This document shows, one piece after another, positions 9,200 through 17,657 of a DNA stretch of 64,000 bases (positions within the stretch are counted from its first letter, which is position 1; the number at the start of each line of letters is the position of its first letter). Under the pieces are notes generated by a model, which ran no database searches, was not told the DNA's origin, and worked only from the letters and a program-made list of their open reading frames with translations. A program made the position numbers and the translations under genes. Source of the DNA: CAZPQV01 sp964588705 (lineage in GTDB: Bacteria; Bacteroidota; Bacteroidia; Flavobacteriales; Weeksellaceae); contig CAZPQV010000002.1 in assembly GCA_964588705.1 (NCBI GenBank), positions 1 to 64,000 on the forward strand, given 5' to 3'.

Positions 9200-10449
9200 T
9201 CTTTAGCGCTGACAAGAATCTCCACCAAATCCTGCAAAACCCTCTGCGAAACAAAATTTATAAAATCTCCACGGTCAAAATGAGGCAAATACAGACGGTT
9301 GGTTTGCTCAAAATCCTTCACCCTTACGGAATAATAAACCGTACCAATTTCATTGTTAAATTCATCCGAAGTTGGACCTGCAACACCTGTCGTAGAAAGC
9401 GATATATCGGTTTTAAAAAGTTTCTGGCATCCCAAGCTCATTTCTTGTGCTACCTCCTCAGAAACAACTGTTCTTTCTTGAATGGTTTTCTCTGAAACAC
9501 CAAGCATTTCAATTTTTTGATGATAATCGTAAGGAATTATACCTCCAATGAAATACGCCGAACTTCCTGAAACTGAAGTCAGCAAACGCGCAAGTTCACC
9601 TCCTGTGCAGCTTTCTGCAGAGGAAACCGTCAGTTTTTTTTCAATTAAAATATCTTTTAAAATAGACTGAATATCATTCCCATCCCAGGAAATCACATGA
9701 TCTGATATGTATGGTTTCAGTTTTTCGATTTGTTCATCCAGGTTTTGGTTCAGCAAATCGCGGTCTGCTCCTGTTGCGGTCAATCGAAGTTTGATGCGGT
9801 TTCCAATCGGAAGATAAGAAAGCTGAATATGGTTTGGCAATGCCAGTTCCCAATCTTCAATGGTGTTAGAAAGCAGACTTTCGGGAATTCCAACCACAGA
9901 AATAATTCTTGTTTCGATATGATTTAATGAAAATTTTTCTGCCAAAAACGGGATGATTTTCTCCCTGATTAACGGTTTTACTTCGTAAGGAACTCCGGGA
10001 AGGCAAACGGCTATTTTGCCATCTTTTTCCATCATCTGGCAAGGTGCTGTTCCGTTATCATTCTGAAAAACGGTTGCTTTCGACAGCACTTCTGCCTGAT
10101 TCCGGTTGATATCCAGCATGTATGCCCGGTTTCTTTTTTCGAGAAGATTTTTCAGATGTTCGTAGGTGGTATTGCACAACACAATTTCATCTTCAAAATA
10201 GTGTGCAAATGCGGTCTTGGTTTTATCATCTTTGGTCGGTCCCAAACCTCCGGTTGTGATTACAATTTCAGCAATTTCAAAAGCTGATTTTAAAGTTTCA
10301 GTAATGGTTGCAACCTCATCAGAGATGGTGAAAATTCTTTTCACCGCAATACCGATATTTTTTAGTTCAGAAGCGATGAAATTGGAGTTGGTATCCACCG
10401 TATTTCCTGATAATATTTCGTCGCCAATGGTGATGAGAACAGCATTCAT
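9196..10449 (-). CDS. cinA: CinA family protein (nicotinamide-nucleotide amidohydrolase)
   Basis: 417 residues with two domains. The N-terminal MoCF-like domain has ITIGDEILSGNTVDTNS and TTGGLGPTKDD; the C-terminal PncC-like deamidase domain has SSAESCTGGELARLLTSVSG and STTGVAGPTS. The family recycles NMN to NaMN in pyridine-nucleotide salvage, and the N-terminal domain has ADP-ribose pyrophosphatase activity in some members. The start is ATG at 10449; two codons upstream is a TTG that could only add two residues. It overlaps the DUF1232 gene by 4 nt. Confidence 0.93.
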   Translation of the reverse strand: MNAVLITIGDEILSGNTVDTNSNFIASELKNIGIAVKRIFTISDEVATITETLKSAFEIAEIVITTGGLGPTKDDKTKTAFAHYFEDEIVLCNTTYEHLKNLLEKRNRAYMLDINRNQAEVLSKATVFQNDNGTAPCQMMEKDGKIAVCLPGVPYEVKPLIREKIIPFLAEKFSLNHIETRIISVVGIPESLLSNTIEDWELALPNHIQLSYLPIGNRIKLRLTATGADRDLLNQNLDEQIEKLKPYISDHVISWDGNDIQSILKDILIEKKLTVSSAESCTGGELARLLTSVSGSSAYFIGGIIPYDYHQKIEMLGVSEKTIQERTVVSEEVAQEMSLGCQKLFKTDISLSTTGVAGPTSDEFNNEIGTVYYSVRVKDFEQTNRLYLPHFDRGDFINFVSQRVLQDLVEILVSAKE

Positions 10450-10511
10450 AATCAATAATAATCAATGCTGAAAGTTACGGAAAAGTAAGTAATGTCTGAT
10501 TTAAAAATGCA

Positions 10512-11054
10512 TTAATTATGCTCTACCCAAATAAGATTTGAAGTATCGTATCCCAGATTTTCTGCTTTGTTCAAAAATCTCTGTTTTACGTGTAAAGGGA
10601 TTGTTTTTTTGCGGGAAAGAATCCATAAATATTTCAAACTGTTTCCGGCTACCAATGCATACTCATAATCTATAAGGTCGATAACATTATATCCTGCCCA
10701 AAATGGTTTAAAAAAAGTAACTTTCAAACGTGCCTCAGTTTTATCACCAATGAAGCGTGCCTCGCCCATGCTTTGATTCCATTCATTTTTTACATAATCG
10801 TATCCGCGGTTATCAACTTTCACCGTTCCATCAGAATTTATTGAATACTGCGCAGTGGTATTATTCAGGTTTTTCTCAAATCGAAAATCTAATCGGGCAA
10901 TTTCGTACCATTTTCCCATATATTTTTCCACTTCAAAACTCTTTTCTGCAACAGCTCCTTTCGGAATCTTCACTGAGCAAGAATTTATCAGCGATATTCC
11001 AATGATACCTAATGCCGCAGAAACTGCAATTTTGGTTATTTTATTTCTGTTCAT
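10512..11054 (-). CDS. Outer-membrane lipocalin (Blc-like) lipoprotein
   Basis: 180 residues. The lipoprotein signal ends in GISLINSC. The lipocalin signature is KYMGKWYEIARLDFRFEKNL, followed by strands such as GTVKVDNRGYDY and the C-terminal YLWILSRKKTI. Bacterial lipocalins bind lysophospholipids or fatty acids at the outer membrane and are often stress induced. Monocistronic, divergent from dps. Confidence 0.92.
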   Translation of the reverse strand: MNRNKITKIAVSAALGIIGISLINSCSVKIPKGAVAEKSFEVEKYMGKWYEIARLDFRFEKNLNNTTAQYSINSDGTVKVDNRGYDYVKNEWNQSMGEARFIGDKTEARLKVTFFKPFWAGYNVIDLIDYEYALVAGNSLKYLWILSRKKTIPLHVKQRFLNKAENLGYDTSNLIWVEHN

Positions 11055-11187
11055 AAATTAAATTTTAATCATTCGTTCCAAAATCATGCCTTCGGTCTCC
11101 TTAAGAAATCTTATGAAACATTTAACATAATTATTCCTTTTATGGTTTAATACTTGTAACATCTTATACAACCAAAAAAATATTATT

Positions 11188-11676
11188 ATGAAACCCGATT
11201 TAGGAATAACAGCAAAAAATTTGAAAGCTGTAAACGATTTACTCAACAAAGTTCTCTCGGACGGAAACGTTCTTTATATTAAACTCAGAAAATTCCACTG
11301 GAATCTTTCCGGAGATAATTTTGTGGAACTGCATGAGCTTTTTGAAGCACAATACGATGCAATCGCTGAAGCCATTGATGTTGTTGCAGAACGCATCAGT
11401 ACATTAGGCGGTTTTGCCGTTGGAACGACCATTGAATTCGGAAAACTTTCTCAATTGAAAGAAAATCCGGGAAAAAACCCGACCAATCAGGAAATGCTTA
11501 AAGAATTGGTTGGCGACCACGAAACCATTATTAAATCCTTAAGACAGTTTGTGGATGATACCGATAAAAAATACGGTGATATGGGAACTTCGGATATGTT
11601 AACCGGACTGATGGCGGACCACGAAAAGATGGCCTGGAAACTGCGCAAATACTTTAAAGACACGCCGGCAAAATAA
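11188..11676 (+). CDS. dps: Dps family DNA-binding ferritin
   Basis: 162 residues, usual Dps length. The ferroxidase ligands lie in KLRKFHWNLSGDNFVELHEL and FEAQYDAIAEAIDVVAERI, the hallmark of Dps dodecamers that oxidise Fe(II) with peroxide and protect DNA. The N-terminus (MKPDLGITAKNLK) is short with few Lys. It stands alone, divergent from the lipocalin, with a strong hairpin downstream. Confidence 0.95.
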   Translation: MKPDLGITAKNLKAVNDLLNKVLSDGNVLYIKLRKFHWNLSGDNFVELHELFEAQYDAIAEAIDVVAERISTLGGFAVGTTIEFGKLSQLKENPGKNPTNQEMLKELVGDHETIIKSLRQFVDDTDKKYGDMGTSDMLTGLMADHEKMAWKLRKYFKDTPAK

Positions 11677-11702
11677 AACAGTCAATAGTTTTTTTTTAAT
11701 GG

Positions 11703-11735
11703 TTCGGGGCGGAAACCTTTGGTTTCCGCCCCGAA
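11703..11735. terminator. Strong hairpin between convergent dps and dienelactone hydrolase genes
   Basis: A 15-bp perfect stem (TTCGGGGCGGAAACC and its complement) with a TTT loop. There is no ideal T-tract on either side, but its position between convergent stops fits a shared terminator. Confidence 0.7.
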
Positions 11736-11758
11736 TTGTATCTTCTAATGTTATGTAA

Positions 11759-12592
11759 TTATTTTAAAACTTCTGCAAGAAATTTCTTCATTTCTTCCCA
11801 GGATTTTTGGTCGGCATCTTTATCGTAAGCGATATCAAGATTGAACTTTTTCCCCATTTCTGTGGCTTCAGGATTGGTGAAAGCATGCTTTGCACCCGGA
11901 TAATTGATGAACGTATATTTCGTTCCGGCACTGTCCATTTCTTTTTTGAACGCATCGATTTCTGTTTGCGGAACAAATTCATCAGCTTCACCGTTCAAAA
12001 CTAAATACTGAACCGTTTTGTTCTTGGCACGAACTCCGGTTTTCAGATTGCCATGAAAACTAACCACCCCTTTAAAATCATCGGACTGACGTCCCATATT
12101 AAGCGCCTGCGCTCCACCAAAACAGTATCCAATAATGGCCATTCTGCTATAATCTGCCTTTTCTGCAAGAATTACCTGGTGTTTTGCCTGATCAAACATT
12201 CGTCTTGCATCAATAGGAATATCATAGAAATGTGAAGACAATTGTTGGGCTTCCTCTACCGTTTCCACAACTTTTCCTTCACCGTAATAATCAACTCCAA
12301 CCGCATAATAACCTAAATCTGCCAACTGCAGCACTCTGTTTTTCACATAATCATTCAGTCCCCACCATTCCGGAAGCACAAAAACTACAGGCAGCTGTCC
12401 TTCTAAATCAGCATTATATGCTGCAAAAGAACGGTGTGTTACACCGTTAATTTCTGTCCTAAGCTCATCAGTTTTGATGTTGTTTTCAGTTTTTACTGAA
12501 CTGTCGTAAGTCGCTGTAGCTTCTGATGTCTTTTTACAGGAAGCCGCAAAAAACGACATAGCTAAAGTCAGCGCAAGGATTCGAAGTTTCAT
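11759..12592 (-). CDS. Dienelactone hydrolase family lipoprotein
   Basis: 277 residues. The lipoprotein signal MKLRILALTLAMSFFAASC precedes the DLH domain: FVLPEWWGLNDYVKNR (oxyanion Glu/Trp region), the Cys nucleophile elbow MAIIGYCFGGAQAL, Asp in LVLNGEADEFVP and His in NYPGAKHAFTNP. Classical DLH enzymes use Cys-Asp-His; all three are visible. The exported location and lack of aromatic-degradation neighbours make a general esterase role likelier than chlorocatechol breakdown. Confidence 0.9.
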   Translation of the reverse strand: MKLRILALTLAMSFFAASCKKTSEATATYDSSVKTENNIKTDELRTEINGVTHRSFAAYNADLEGQLPVVFVLPEWWGLNDYVKNRVLQLADLGYYAVGVDYYGEGKVVETVEEAQQLSSHFYDIPIDARRMFDQAKHQVILAEKADYSRMAIIGYCFGGAQALNMGRQSDDFKGVVSFHGNLKTGVRAKNKTVQYLVLNGEADEFVPQTEIDAFKKEMDSAGTKYTFINYPGAKHAFTNPEATEMGKKFNLDIAYDKDADQKSWEEMKKFLAEVLK

Positions 12593-12762
12593 AATTTAAA
12601 TTTTTTGTTGAACTAAAATAGGGAAATAATTTTAATGCATTAAATAATATTAAACTGTTGTGCATTTAAGCTTGAATAATCATATTTAATGTAAATAGTT
12701 AGTAACAAATGTTTTATATTTTTAAAAGGCAAAGTTTCCAAATTGAATCTAAAATTTTTAGA

Positions 12763-12836
12763 GAGCAAAGGAATAATTCGCTGGCGAATTTGACAAAGCG
12801 CATGCTTCACGACGAATTTATTCGTCATCTTTGCTC
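12763..12836. repeat. Multi-hairpin intergenic element
   Basis: Outer arms GAGCAAAG (12763-12770) and CTTTGCTC (12829-12836) enclose three inner palindromes: AATTCGC/GCGAATT (12775-12790), AAGC/GCTT around 12795-12806, and GACGAAT/ATTCGTC (12811-12826). This would fold as a multi-branched structure in DNA or RNA. It lies in the 411-base gap 12593-13003, which otherwise holds AT-rich sequence, a copy of AAACGCAAAGATTTTT in reverse (about 12858-12873) and the lipA terminator. No gene is seen in that gap. Confidence 0.6.
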
Positions 12837-12962
12837 GCTAAAAGATGATGTAAATCATTAAAAATCTTTGCGTTTCAAAAAATCCTAAATGCACAGCTGG
12901 TAATATTAAAAAACAATCTGTAAACTTAAATTATTACAGTGGGACAAAATAATTACATAAAA

Positions 12963-12985
12963 AAAACGCCTCATTGAAGCGTTTT
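12963..12985 (-). terminator. Terminator of lipA
   Basis: Stem AAAACGC / GCGTTTT with nine-base loop and further T residues on the minus strand, just downstream of the lipA stop. Confidence 0.75.
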
Positions 12986-13003
12986 ACTTTTTTATTTAAA
13001 TTC

Positions 13004-13876
13004 TTAATGAATATGTTTCTCTGCGTGATAAGAACTTCTTACCAAAGGTGAACTTTCCACGTGGCGGAAACCTAAACTTTTCGCAAATGCTCCGTATTCA
13101 TCAAATTCCTCTGGAGAAATAAATCTTTTTACCGGAAGATGTTTTTTGGTTGGCTGAAGATACTGCCCAAGTGTAATAACATCAACATTGGCATTTCTTA
13201 CATCTTCAATGGTTTGAAAAACCTCATCTTTTTCTTCACCCAAACCAAGCATAATACCAGTTTTTGTTCGGTTTTGTCCTGCTTCCTTCAAGTATCTCAA
13301 CACATCAAGACTTCTCTCGTATCTTGCCTGGATTCTAACTTCACGGGTCAAACGTTTTACGGTTTCCATATTGTGAGAAATCACTTCGGGAGCAACCTCT
13401 ACCATTCTGTCGAGGTGTTTGTAAATCCCCTGGAAATCCGGAATAAGAGTTTCCATCGTGGTTCCCGGAGAAATCCTGCGTACTGCGTTCACGGTTTCGG
13501 CCCAAAGAATGGAACCCATATCTTTCAGATCGTCACGGTCCACAGAAGTGAGCACCGCATGTTTTATTTTCATTAATTTAATGGAACGTGCCACTTTCTC
13601 AGGTTCGTCCCAATTAACGTCTAACGGTTTGCCGGTTTTTACTCCGCAGAATCCGCAGCTTCTGGTACAGATATTCCCAAGAATCATAAACGTTGCCGTT
13701 CCTTCGCCCCAGCATTCACCCATGTTTGGACAACTTCCGCTTTGGCAAATGGTATTCAGTTTATACTTATCCACCAAAGTTCTCAGTTCGCGGTAATTTT
13801 TTCCGGTTGGAAGTTTTACGCGAATCCATTTCGGTTTCTGAACGGTGGTATCGTTGGTTAATATTTGGTTTTCCAT
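13004..13876 (-). CDS. lipA: Lipoyl synthase
   Basis: 290 residues. A radical-SAM enzyme that inserts sulfur at C6 and C8 of protein-bound octanoyl groups. Both [4Fe-4S] sites are visible: the auxiliary cluster CQSGSCPNMGEC (Cys44, 49, 55) and the radical-SAM CTRSCGFC (Cys70, 74, 77). The C-terminal SSPLVRSSYHAE provides the conserved Ser ligand. Full length. It lies 42 nt downstream of an ECF sigma-factor gene on the same strand, so the two may be co-transcribed. Confidence 0.97.
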   Translation of the reverse strand: MENQILTNDTTVQKPKWIRVKLPTGKNYRELRTLVDKYKLNTICQSGSCPNMGECWGEGTATFMILGNICTRSCGFCGVKTGKPLDVNWDEPEKVARSIKLMKIKHAVLTSVDRDDLKDMGSILWAETVNAVRRISPGTTMETLIPDFQGIYKHLDRMVEVAPEVISHNMETVKRLTREVRIQARYERSLDVLRYLKEAGQNRTKTGIMLGLGEEKDEVFQTIEDVRNANVDVITLGQYLQPTKKHLPVKRFISPEEFDEYGAFAKSLGFRHVESSPLVRSSYHAEKHIH

Positions 13877-13918
13877 TTTATTTTTTTCGGGGTTTTACTC
13901 CGAATCTTTCATTTAAAT

Positions 13919-14461
13919 TTATTCCTTCAGCAGTTCTGCCAGAACTTTTTTTGCACGCATAATACGGACTTTCGTATTGGAAATCGACAAATTAAGTTCT
14001 TCCGCAATTTCTTTAATGCTCTTTTCTTCAAAGAAGCGCAGCATGATGATTTCCCGATAATTGCTGTCCATACTTTCTACAATTTTCAGAATTTTCGCCT
14101 GTTCTTCCTCGTAAATCAGAAGTTCTTCGGGCGATTGTGCAAAGTGGTTTTTTACTTCATGCAAATCATCGGTGGCATCTTCACTTTCACGGCTTTTTTT
14201 TCTCCAAAAATCAATCATGGTGTTCTGAGCAATGGTCAGAATCCATGTTTTGAACTGGAAACTCGGATCGAACAAATCCAGTTTGTTCAGCACTTTCGAG
14301 AAGACATTTACCGTGATTTCATCGGCGTCGTTTTCATCTTTTACTTTTTTCAGAACAAAAGAAAAAACGTCAACCCAAAATAAATTGATGAGCTGCGTTT
14401 GTGCTTTCTGATCTTTTTCTCTGGCCTTGAGAATCAGTTGTAAAAGTTGAGCATCGTTCAT
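13919..14461 (-). CDS. ECF-type RNA polymerase sigma factor
   Basis: 180 residues. Region 2 is seen in INLFWVDVFSFVLKKVKDEN, with TVNVFSKVLNKLD and FKTWILTIAQNTMIDFWRKK; region 4 in REIIMLRFFEEKSIKEIAEE followed by the LSISNTKVRIMRAKKVL helix-turn-helix. No anti-sigma gene is adjacent. A -7 box ends 8 nt upstream of the ATG. The regulon is unknown; its neighbours are lipA (downstream) and an exported lipoprotein (upstream, same strand). Confidence 0.92.
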   Translation of the reverse strand: MNDAQLLQLILKAREKDQKAQTQLINLFWVDVFSFVLKKVKDENDADEITVNVFSKVLNKLDLFDPSFQFKTWILTIAQNTMIDFWRKKSRESEDATDDLHEVKNHFAQSPEELLIYEEEQAKILKIVESMDSNYREIIMLRFFEEKSIKEIAEELNLSISNTKVRIMRAKKVLAELLKE

Positions 14462-14469
14462 TCAACTCA

Positions 14470-14477
14470 CAAAAATA
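14470..14477 (-). promoter_or_regulatory. -7 box of the ECF sigma gene
   Basis: TATTTTTG on the minus strand ends 8 nt before the ATG at 14461, predicting a 5' UTR of only a few bases. Confidence 0.5.
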
Positions 14478-14495
14478 CGGAAAAAAGTTGGACCG

Positions 14496-14625
14496 AGGTG
14501 CGGGATATGAGGTTCGAGGTACGAGATACGGGGTTTAATGATGAACAATAAGCAATGAGTAATACAGGAATTGAAACTTGAAACTTGAAACCTGAAACTC
14601 GAAACTCGTATCTCGAACCCCGTTA
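14496..14625. repeat. Heptamer-unit array abutting a stop codon
   Basis: Two blocks of degenerate 7-nt units. 14496-14565 has units of the form AGGTNCG and AGATACG drifting into AT-rich units. 14571-14625 has units TTGAAAC (three exact copies), CTGAAAC, TCGAAAC, then more diverged ones. The two blocks are partly inverted: CGAGATACG at about 14522-14530 pairs with CGTATCTCG at 14607-14615. The array touches the TAG stop (14628-14626) of the lipoprotein gene on its right. Confidence 0.75.
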
Positions 14626-15087
14626 CTATTCAGCAATGAGATTAAAGGTCTTTCCGTTTTCCTTTAGTGTTGCAGTGTTGCCTTCTACGAAGAACTCGGT
14701 TTTGGTTTCTTTGATTTTATACATTGCGGATTCATCTTTTCTATCGGTTTCGTAAAGCCAAAACAGATCGTTTCCTTTTTCTGAAAGAACCACCACAGCA
14801 TTTCCTTCCGCATCTTTTTTGAAAACTGCCTGAATCACACGTCCGTCGCCCTCGTAAATTTCTGAAACCTCCTCCATTTCGTTCAGTTTTGCCATATTCC
14901 GAACGAAAACAGATGGCTGTGACGAATCTACCTCTTTCACAACAGAATCCGTCATGATTGAATCGACCGTTGTGGAAACGATTTCACCAGTGGTATCACC
15001 CAAACTGTCGGCGATAGTCTGTGTTTGTTTGGTGCAGCTGATAATGCTGAATAAAAAGACGAAAAGAGTGATGATTCTGAAATACAT
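14626..15087 (-). CDS. Hypothetical lipoprotein
   Basis: 153 residues. N-terminus MYFRIITLFVFLFSIISC is a lipoprotein signal. The mature part is Ser/Thr/Asp-rich at first (TIADSLGDTTGEIVSTTVD) and then a small beta-rich domain (GDGRVIQAVFKKDAEGNAVV, LSEKGNDLFWLYETD). I do not recognise the family. It is followed directly by the 14496-14625 repeat array. Confidence 0.7.
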   Translation of the reverse strand: MYFRIITLFVFLFSIISCTKQTQTIADSLGDTTGEIVSTTVDSIMTDSVVKEVDSSQPSVFVRNMAKLNEMEEVSEIYEGDGRVIQAVFKKDAEGNAVVVLSEKGNDLFWLYETDRKDESAMYKIKETKTEFFVEGNTATLKENGKTFNLIAE

Positions 15088-15185
15088 ATGGCAATAAATT
15101 CTTAATTTTTTAACGTCAATTATTATTCCAAACGAAATCTTTTTTTGAAAAAGTGAAAAGAATAAATAATCTCCGCGTGAGTGAT

Positions 15186-15350
15186 GGTAAGGGTGCGAGC
15201 ACAGCGAGCAGTATGCAGCGCAGCGGCATACCGGAACGAAGTGCAGCCCTGAACAGCACGACGCGAGCGAGCGAATGGTTTGGCGCGACGATCACGAAAC
15301 TTCGGGATAGGAGCACCAAAATAATGAGCGAGCGAGGGGCACGCCCAAAA
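15186..15350. repeat. GC-rich REP-like element upstream of tyrS
   Basis: A block much richer in G and C than its surroundings, built on GCGAGC / CAGCG words. It contains hairpins GTATGC/GCATAC (15211-15231) and GGGC/GCCC (about 15336-15346), the latter followed by six A. It is open in frame with tyrS, which creates an artificial 81-codon N-terminal extension, but its composition and the promoter downstream of it show it is not coding. It resembles dispersed intergenic elements of bacterial genomes. Confidence 0.65.
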
Positions 15351-15367
15351 AATAAGCCGAAAATTAA

Positions 15368-15375
15368 TATCTTTG
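15368..15375 (+). promoter_or_regulatory. -7 box of tyrS
   Basis: TATCTTTG matches TAnnTTTG exactly and ends 20 nt before the tyrS ATG. It lies between the GC-rich element and the gene. Confidence 0.65.
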
Positions 15376-15395
15376 CACATCAAATTTTTGACCAA

Positions 15396-16691
15396 ATGAA
15401 TGCTTTTATTGAAGAACTGAAATGGCGCGGGCTGTATGCCGATATGATGCCGGGAACCGATGAACAACTGAATAAGGAGATGACGACGGCGTATATTGGC
15501 TTCGATCCAACGGCGGATTCGCTGCATATTGGAAGCTTGATTCCGATAAAAGTTCTTGCGCACTTTCAGCAGTATGGTCACAAACCTATTGCTTTGGTTG
15601 GAGGCGCTACGGGAATGATTGGCGACCCATCCGGAAAATCTTCTGAAAGAAACCTTTTGGACGAAGCAACTTTGAACCATTATGTAGATTGCCTGAAAGC
15701 ACAGCTTTCCCGTTTCCTGGATTTTGAAGGTGAAGGAGAAAACCGCGCAGAACTGGTGAATAACTACGACTGGATGAAGGATATTTCGTTCCTTGAATTT
15801 GCGAAGGACATCGGGAAACACATCACCGTGAACTATATGATGGCGAAGGATTCGGTAAAGAAACGTTTTTCGGGAGAGGAAGGCGTGGAAGGAATGAGTT
15901 TTACGGAATTCACTTACCAACTGCTTCAGGGCTATGATTTCCTGCATTTGTATAAAGAGAAAAACGTGCGTTTGCAAATGGGTGGCTCCGACCAGTGGGG
16001 AAATATCACCACCGGAACAGAGCTGATTCGCCGTAAGGTACAGGGCGAAGCGTTTGCATTGACCGTTCCTTTAATTACCAAATCAGACGGTTCGAAATTC
16101 GGAAAATCTGAAAGTGGTGAAAATTACTGGTTGGATGCGAAGAGAACTTCTCCATACAAATTCTACCAATTTTGGCTGAATGCTACGGATGAAGATGCCG
16201 AGCGCTTTATAAAATTCTATACTTTCCTTGGAAAAGAAGAAATCGAAGCATTGATTGAAGAACACAGAACTGCACCACACGAAAGAAAATTACAGAGAAA
16301 ACTGGCGGAAGAAGTGACGGTTTGGGTTCACAATCGTGAGGAATATGAAAAGGCAGTGAAAGCTTCGGAAATTCTCTTTGGGCGCTCTACAGCAGAAGAT
16401 TTAGTAAAACTTGATGAAGAACTTTTCCTTGAAATTTTTGACGGTGTTCCACAGAAAGAAGTTTCAAAATCTGAAATCGTGGGAGCAAATATTATTGACC
16501 TGCTGTCGGAAAAAAGTGGTTTCCTGAAATCAAAAGGAGAAGCAAAGCGTGAACTACAGGGAAATGCTATTTCGGTGAATAAAGAAAAGGTAAACGACTC
16601 TTTTGAAGCCAAAGAAAGCGATTTAATCGACGGGAAATTCTTACTGCTTCAGAAGGGTAAAAAGAATTATTTTATTGTAAAAGCAGTTTAA
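15396..16691 (+). CDS. tyrS: Tyrosyl-tRNA synthetase
   Basis: 431 residues from ATG 15396. This start gives the family N-terminus MNAFIEELKWRGLYADMMPG; the frame is open further upstream only through a GC-rich repeat. Class I signatures: SLHIGSLIP (HIGH motif, residues 44-47) and SDGSKFGKSES (KMSKS-type loop). The binding segment QLLQGYDFLHLY and GGSDQWGNI are present, and the C-terminus carries an S4 RNA-binding domain (FLKSKGEAKRELQGNAISVN). Full length. Own promoter and terminator. Confidence 0.97.
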   Translation: MNAFIEELKWRGLYADMMPGTDEQLNKEMTTAYIGFDPTADSLHIGSLIPIKVLAHFQQYGHKPIALVGGATGMIGDPSGKSSERNLLDEATLNHYVDCLKAQLSRFLDFEGEGENRAELVNNYDWMKDISFLEFAKDIGKHITVNYMMAKDSVKKRFSGEEGVEGMSFTEFTYQLLQGYDFLHLYKEKNVRLQMGGSDQWGNITTGTELIRRKVQGEAFALTVPLITKSDGSKFGKSESGENYWLDAKRTSPYKFYQFWLNATDEDAERFIKFYTFLGKEEIEALIEEHRTAPHERKLQRKLAEEVTVWVHNREEYEKAVKASEILFGRSTAEDLVKLDEELFLEIFDGVPQKEVSKSEIVGANIIDLLSEKSGFLKSKGEAKRELQGNAISVNKEKVNDSFEAKESDLIDGKFLLLQKGKKNYFIVKAV

Positions 16692-16776
16692 ATTTTATTT
16701 TATGGAGTTGCCGACACGTTTCATCGAGTAACTTTTAGTTATTAAAATCAGATATTTTCAAATCATAAATAATGTT

Positions 16777-16800
16777 AAATCGGGGACGAATCCCCGATTT
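16777..16800 (+). terminator. Terminator of tyrS
   Basis: Stem AAATCGGGGA / TCCCCGATTT with CGAA tetraloop followed by TTTTTG. Confidence 0.85.
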
Positions 16801-16834
16801 TTGTTTCGTAACCTAATCTTTTTCAATAGTTTTG
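16801..16834 (+). promoter_or_regulatory. Promoter of the acyl desaturase gene
   Basis: TTG at 16801-16803, then a 23-nt spacer and TAGTTTTG (16827-16834), fitting the Bacteroidota TTG / TAnnTTTG promoter. The ATG is 21 nt further on. Confidence 0.6.
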
Positions 16835-16855
16835 CGAAAATCCAATCTTTATTAA

Positions 16856-17611
16856 ATGGCAATTATTATTTTTATTGTAGTCCTTTGGTATTCAGGGCTA
16901 TTTTTCCAAACTTTTTTTCTGCACAGGTATGCGGCGCATCAATCTTTCACGATGTCTAAATTCGGTGAAAAACTTTGCTATGTCCTTACCTGGATTACAC
17001 AGGGAAGTAACTACCTAAGTGCTTATGGATACGGCGTTATGCACAGAATGCACCATGCATTTGCCGATACAGAAAAAGATCCACATTCCCCGAAATACGA
17101 TCCAAGTCCGTTGGCAATGATGTGGAGAACTAAAAACATTTATCAACAGATTAACAATCAGAAAATTGCTGTTGAAGAGAAGTTTACGAAGAATGTTCCG
17201 CAATGGAGATCTTTCGACCGTTTTGCAAGTTCTTGGGGATCAAGAATCGGCTGGGGTGTTCTTTACACCGTTTTCTTCATTATTTTTGCAGATAAATGGT
17301 GGCACTGGTTATTCCTTCCGGTAGCTTATCTGATGGCTCCAATCCACGGAATGATCATCAACTGGTTTGGCCACATCTATGGTTATGTAAACTTTAAAGT
17401 GAGCGATACTTCTAAAAATCTCTTTCATTTTGACTGGCTGATGATGGGTGAAGGCTATCATAATAATCACCACAAATTTGGTGGCCGTCCGAATTTTGGA
17501 GGTGTAAGATGGCACGAAATAGATGTTACCTATATGATAATGCTGGTGCTTGAAAAATTCGGTTGGATTAAAATGAACCGCATTGCAGTAAAGCCAAAAA
17601 GAGAAATGTAA
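16856..17611 (+). CDS. Acyl-CoA/acyl-lipid desaturase (membrane di-iron)
   Basis: 251 residues. The three His boxes of delta-9-type membrane desaturases are present: HRYAAH (23-28), HRMHH (63-67) and HNNHH (202-206), plus the additional HIYGY region. Four hydrophobic segments fit the usual topology. It introduces a cis double bond into fatty acyl chains, probably for membrane fluidity. Short at the N-terminus compared with eukaryotic members but normal for Bacteroidota. Own promoter and terminator. Confidence 0.93.
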   Translation: MAIIIFIVVLWYSGLFFQTFFLHRYAAHQSFTMSKFGEKLCYVLTWITQGSNYLSAYGYGVMHRMHHAFADTEKDPHSPKYDPSPLAMMWRTKNIYQQINNQKIAVEEKFTKNVPQWRSFDRFASSWGSRIGWGVLYTVFFIIFADKWWHWLFLPVAYLMAPIHGMIINWFGHIYGYVNFKVSDTSKNLFHFDWLMMGEGYHNNHHKFGGRPNFGGVRWHEIDVTYMIMLVLEKFGWIKMNRIAVKPKREM

Positions 17612-17631
17612 AATCTTGACAAATAGAATAA

Positions 17632-17657
17632 AAATCGGTCAGAAATCTGACCGATTT
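17632..17657 (+). terminator. Terminator of the desaturase gene
   Basis: Stem AAATCGGTCAG / CTGACCGATTT with AAAT loop followed by a T run. Confidence 0.88.

Noticed and set aside
10449..10472. Possible heptamer array at the cinA start
   Set aside because: AATAATCAAT words repeat loosely but do not hold a 7-nt phase for more than two units.
13865..14383. 172-codon plus-strand ORF over the sigma-factor gene
   Set aside because: Antisense shadow of an intact ECF sigma factor; Phe/Asn-rich composition typical of antisense frames.
15153..15395. 81-codon N-terminal extension of TyrRS
   Set aside because: Encoded by a repeat element and located upstream of the -7 box; TyrRS family N-terminus matches ATG 15396.
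15123..15977. Long minus-strand ORF (284 codons) opposite tyrS
   Set aside because: It is antisense to a well-supported TyrRS with all class I motifs, and runs through the GC-rich repeat; no domain is recognisable.
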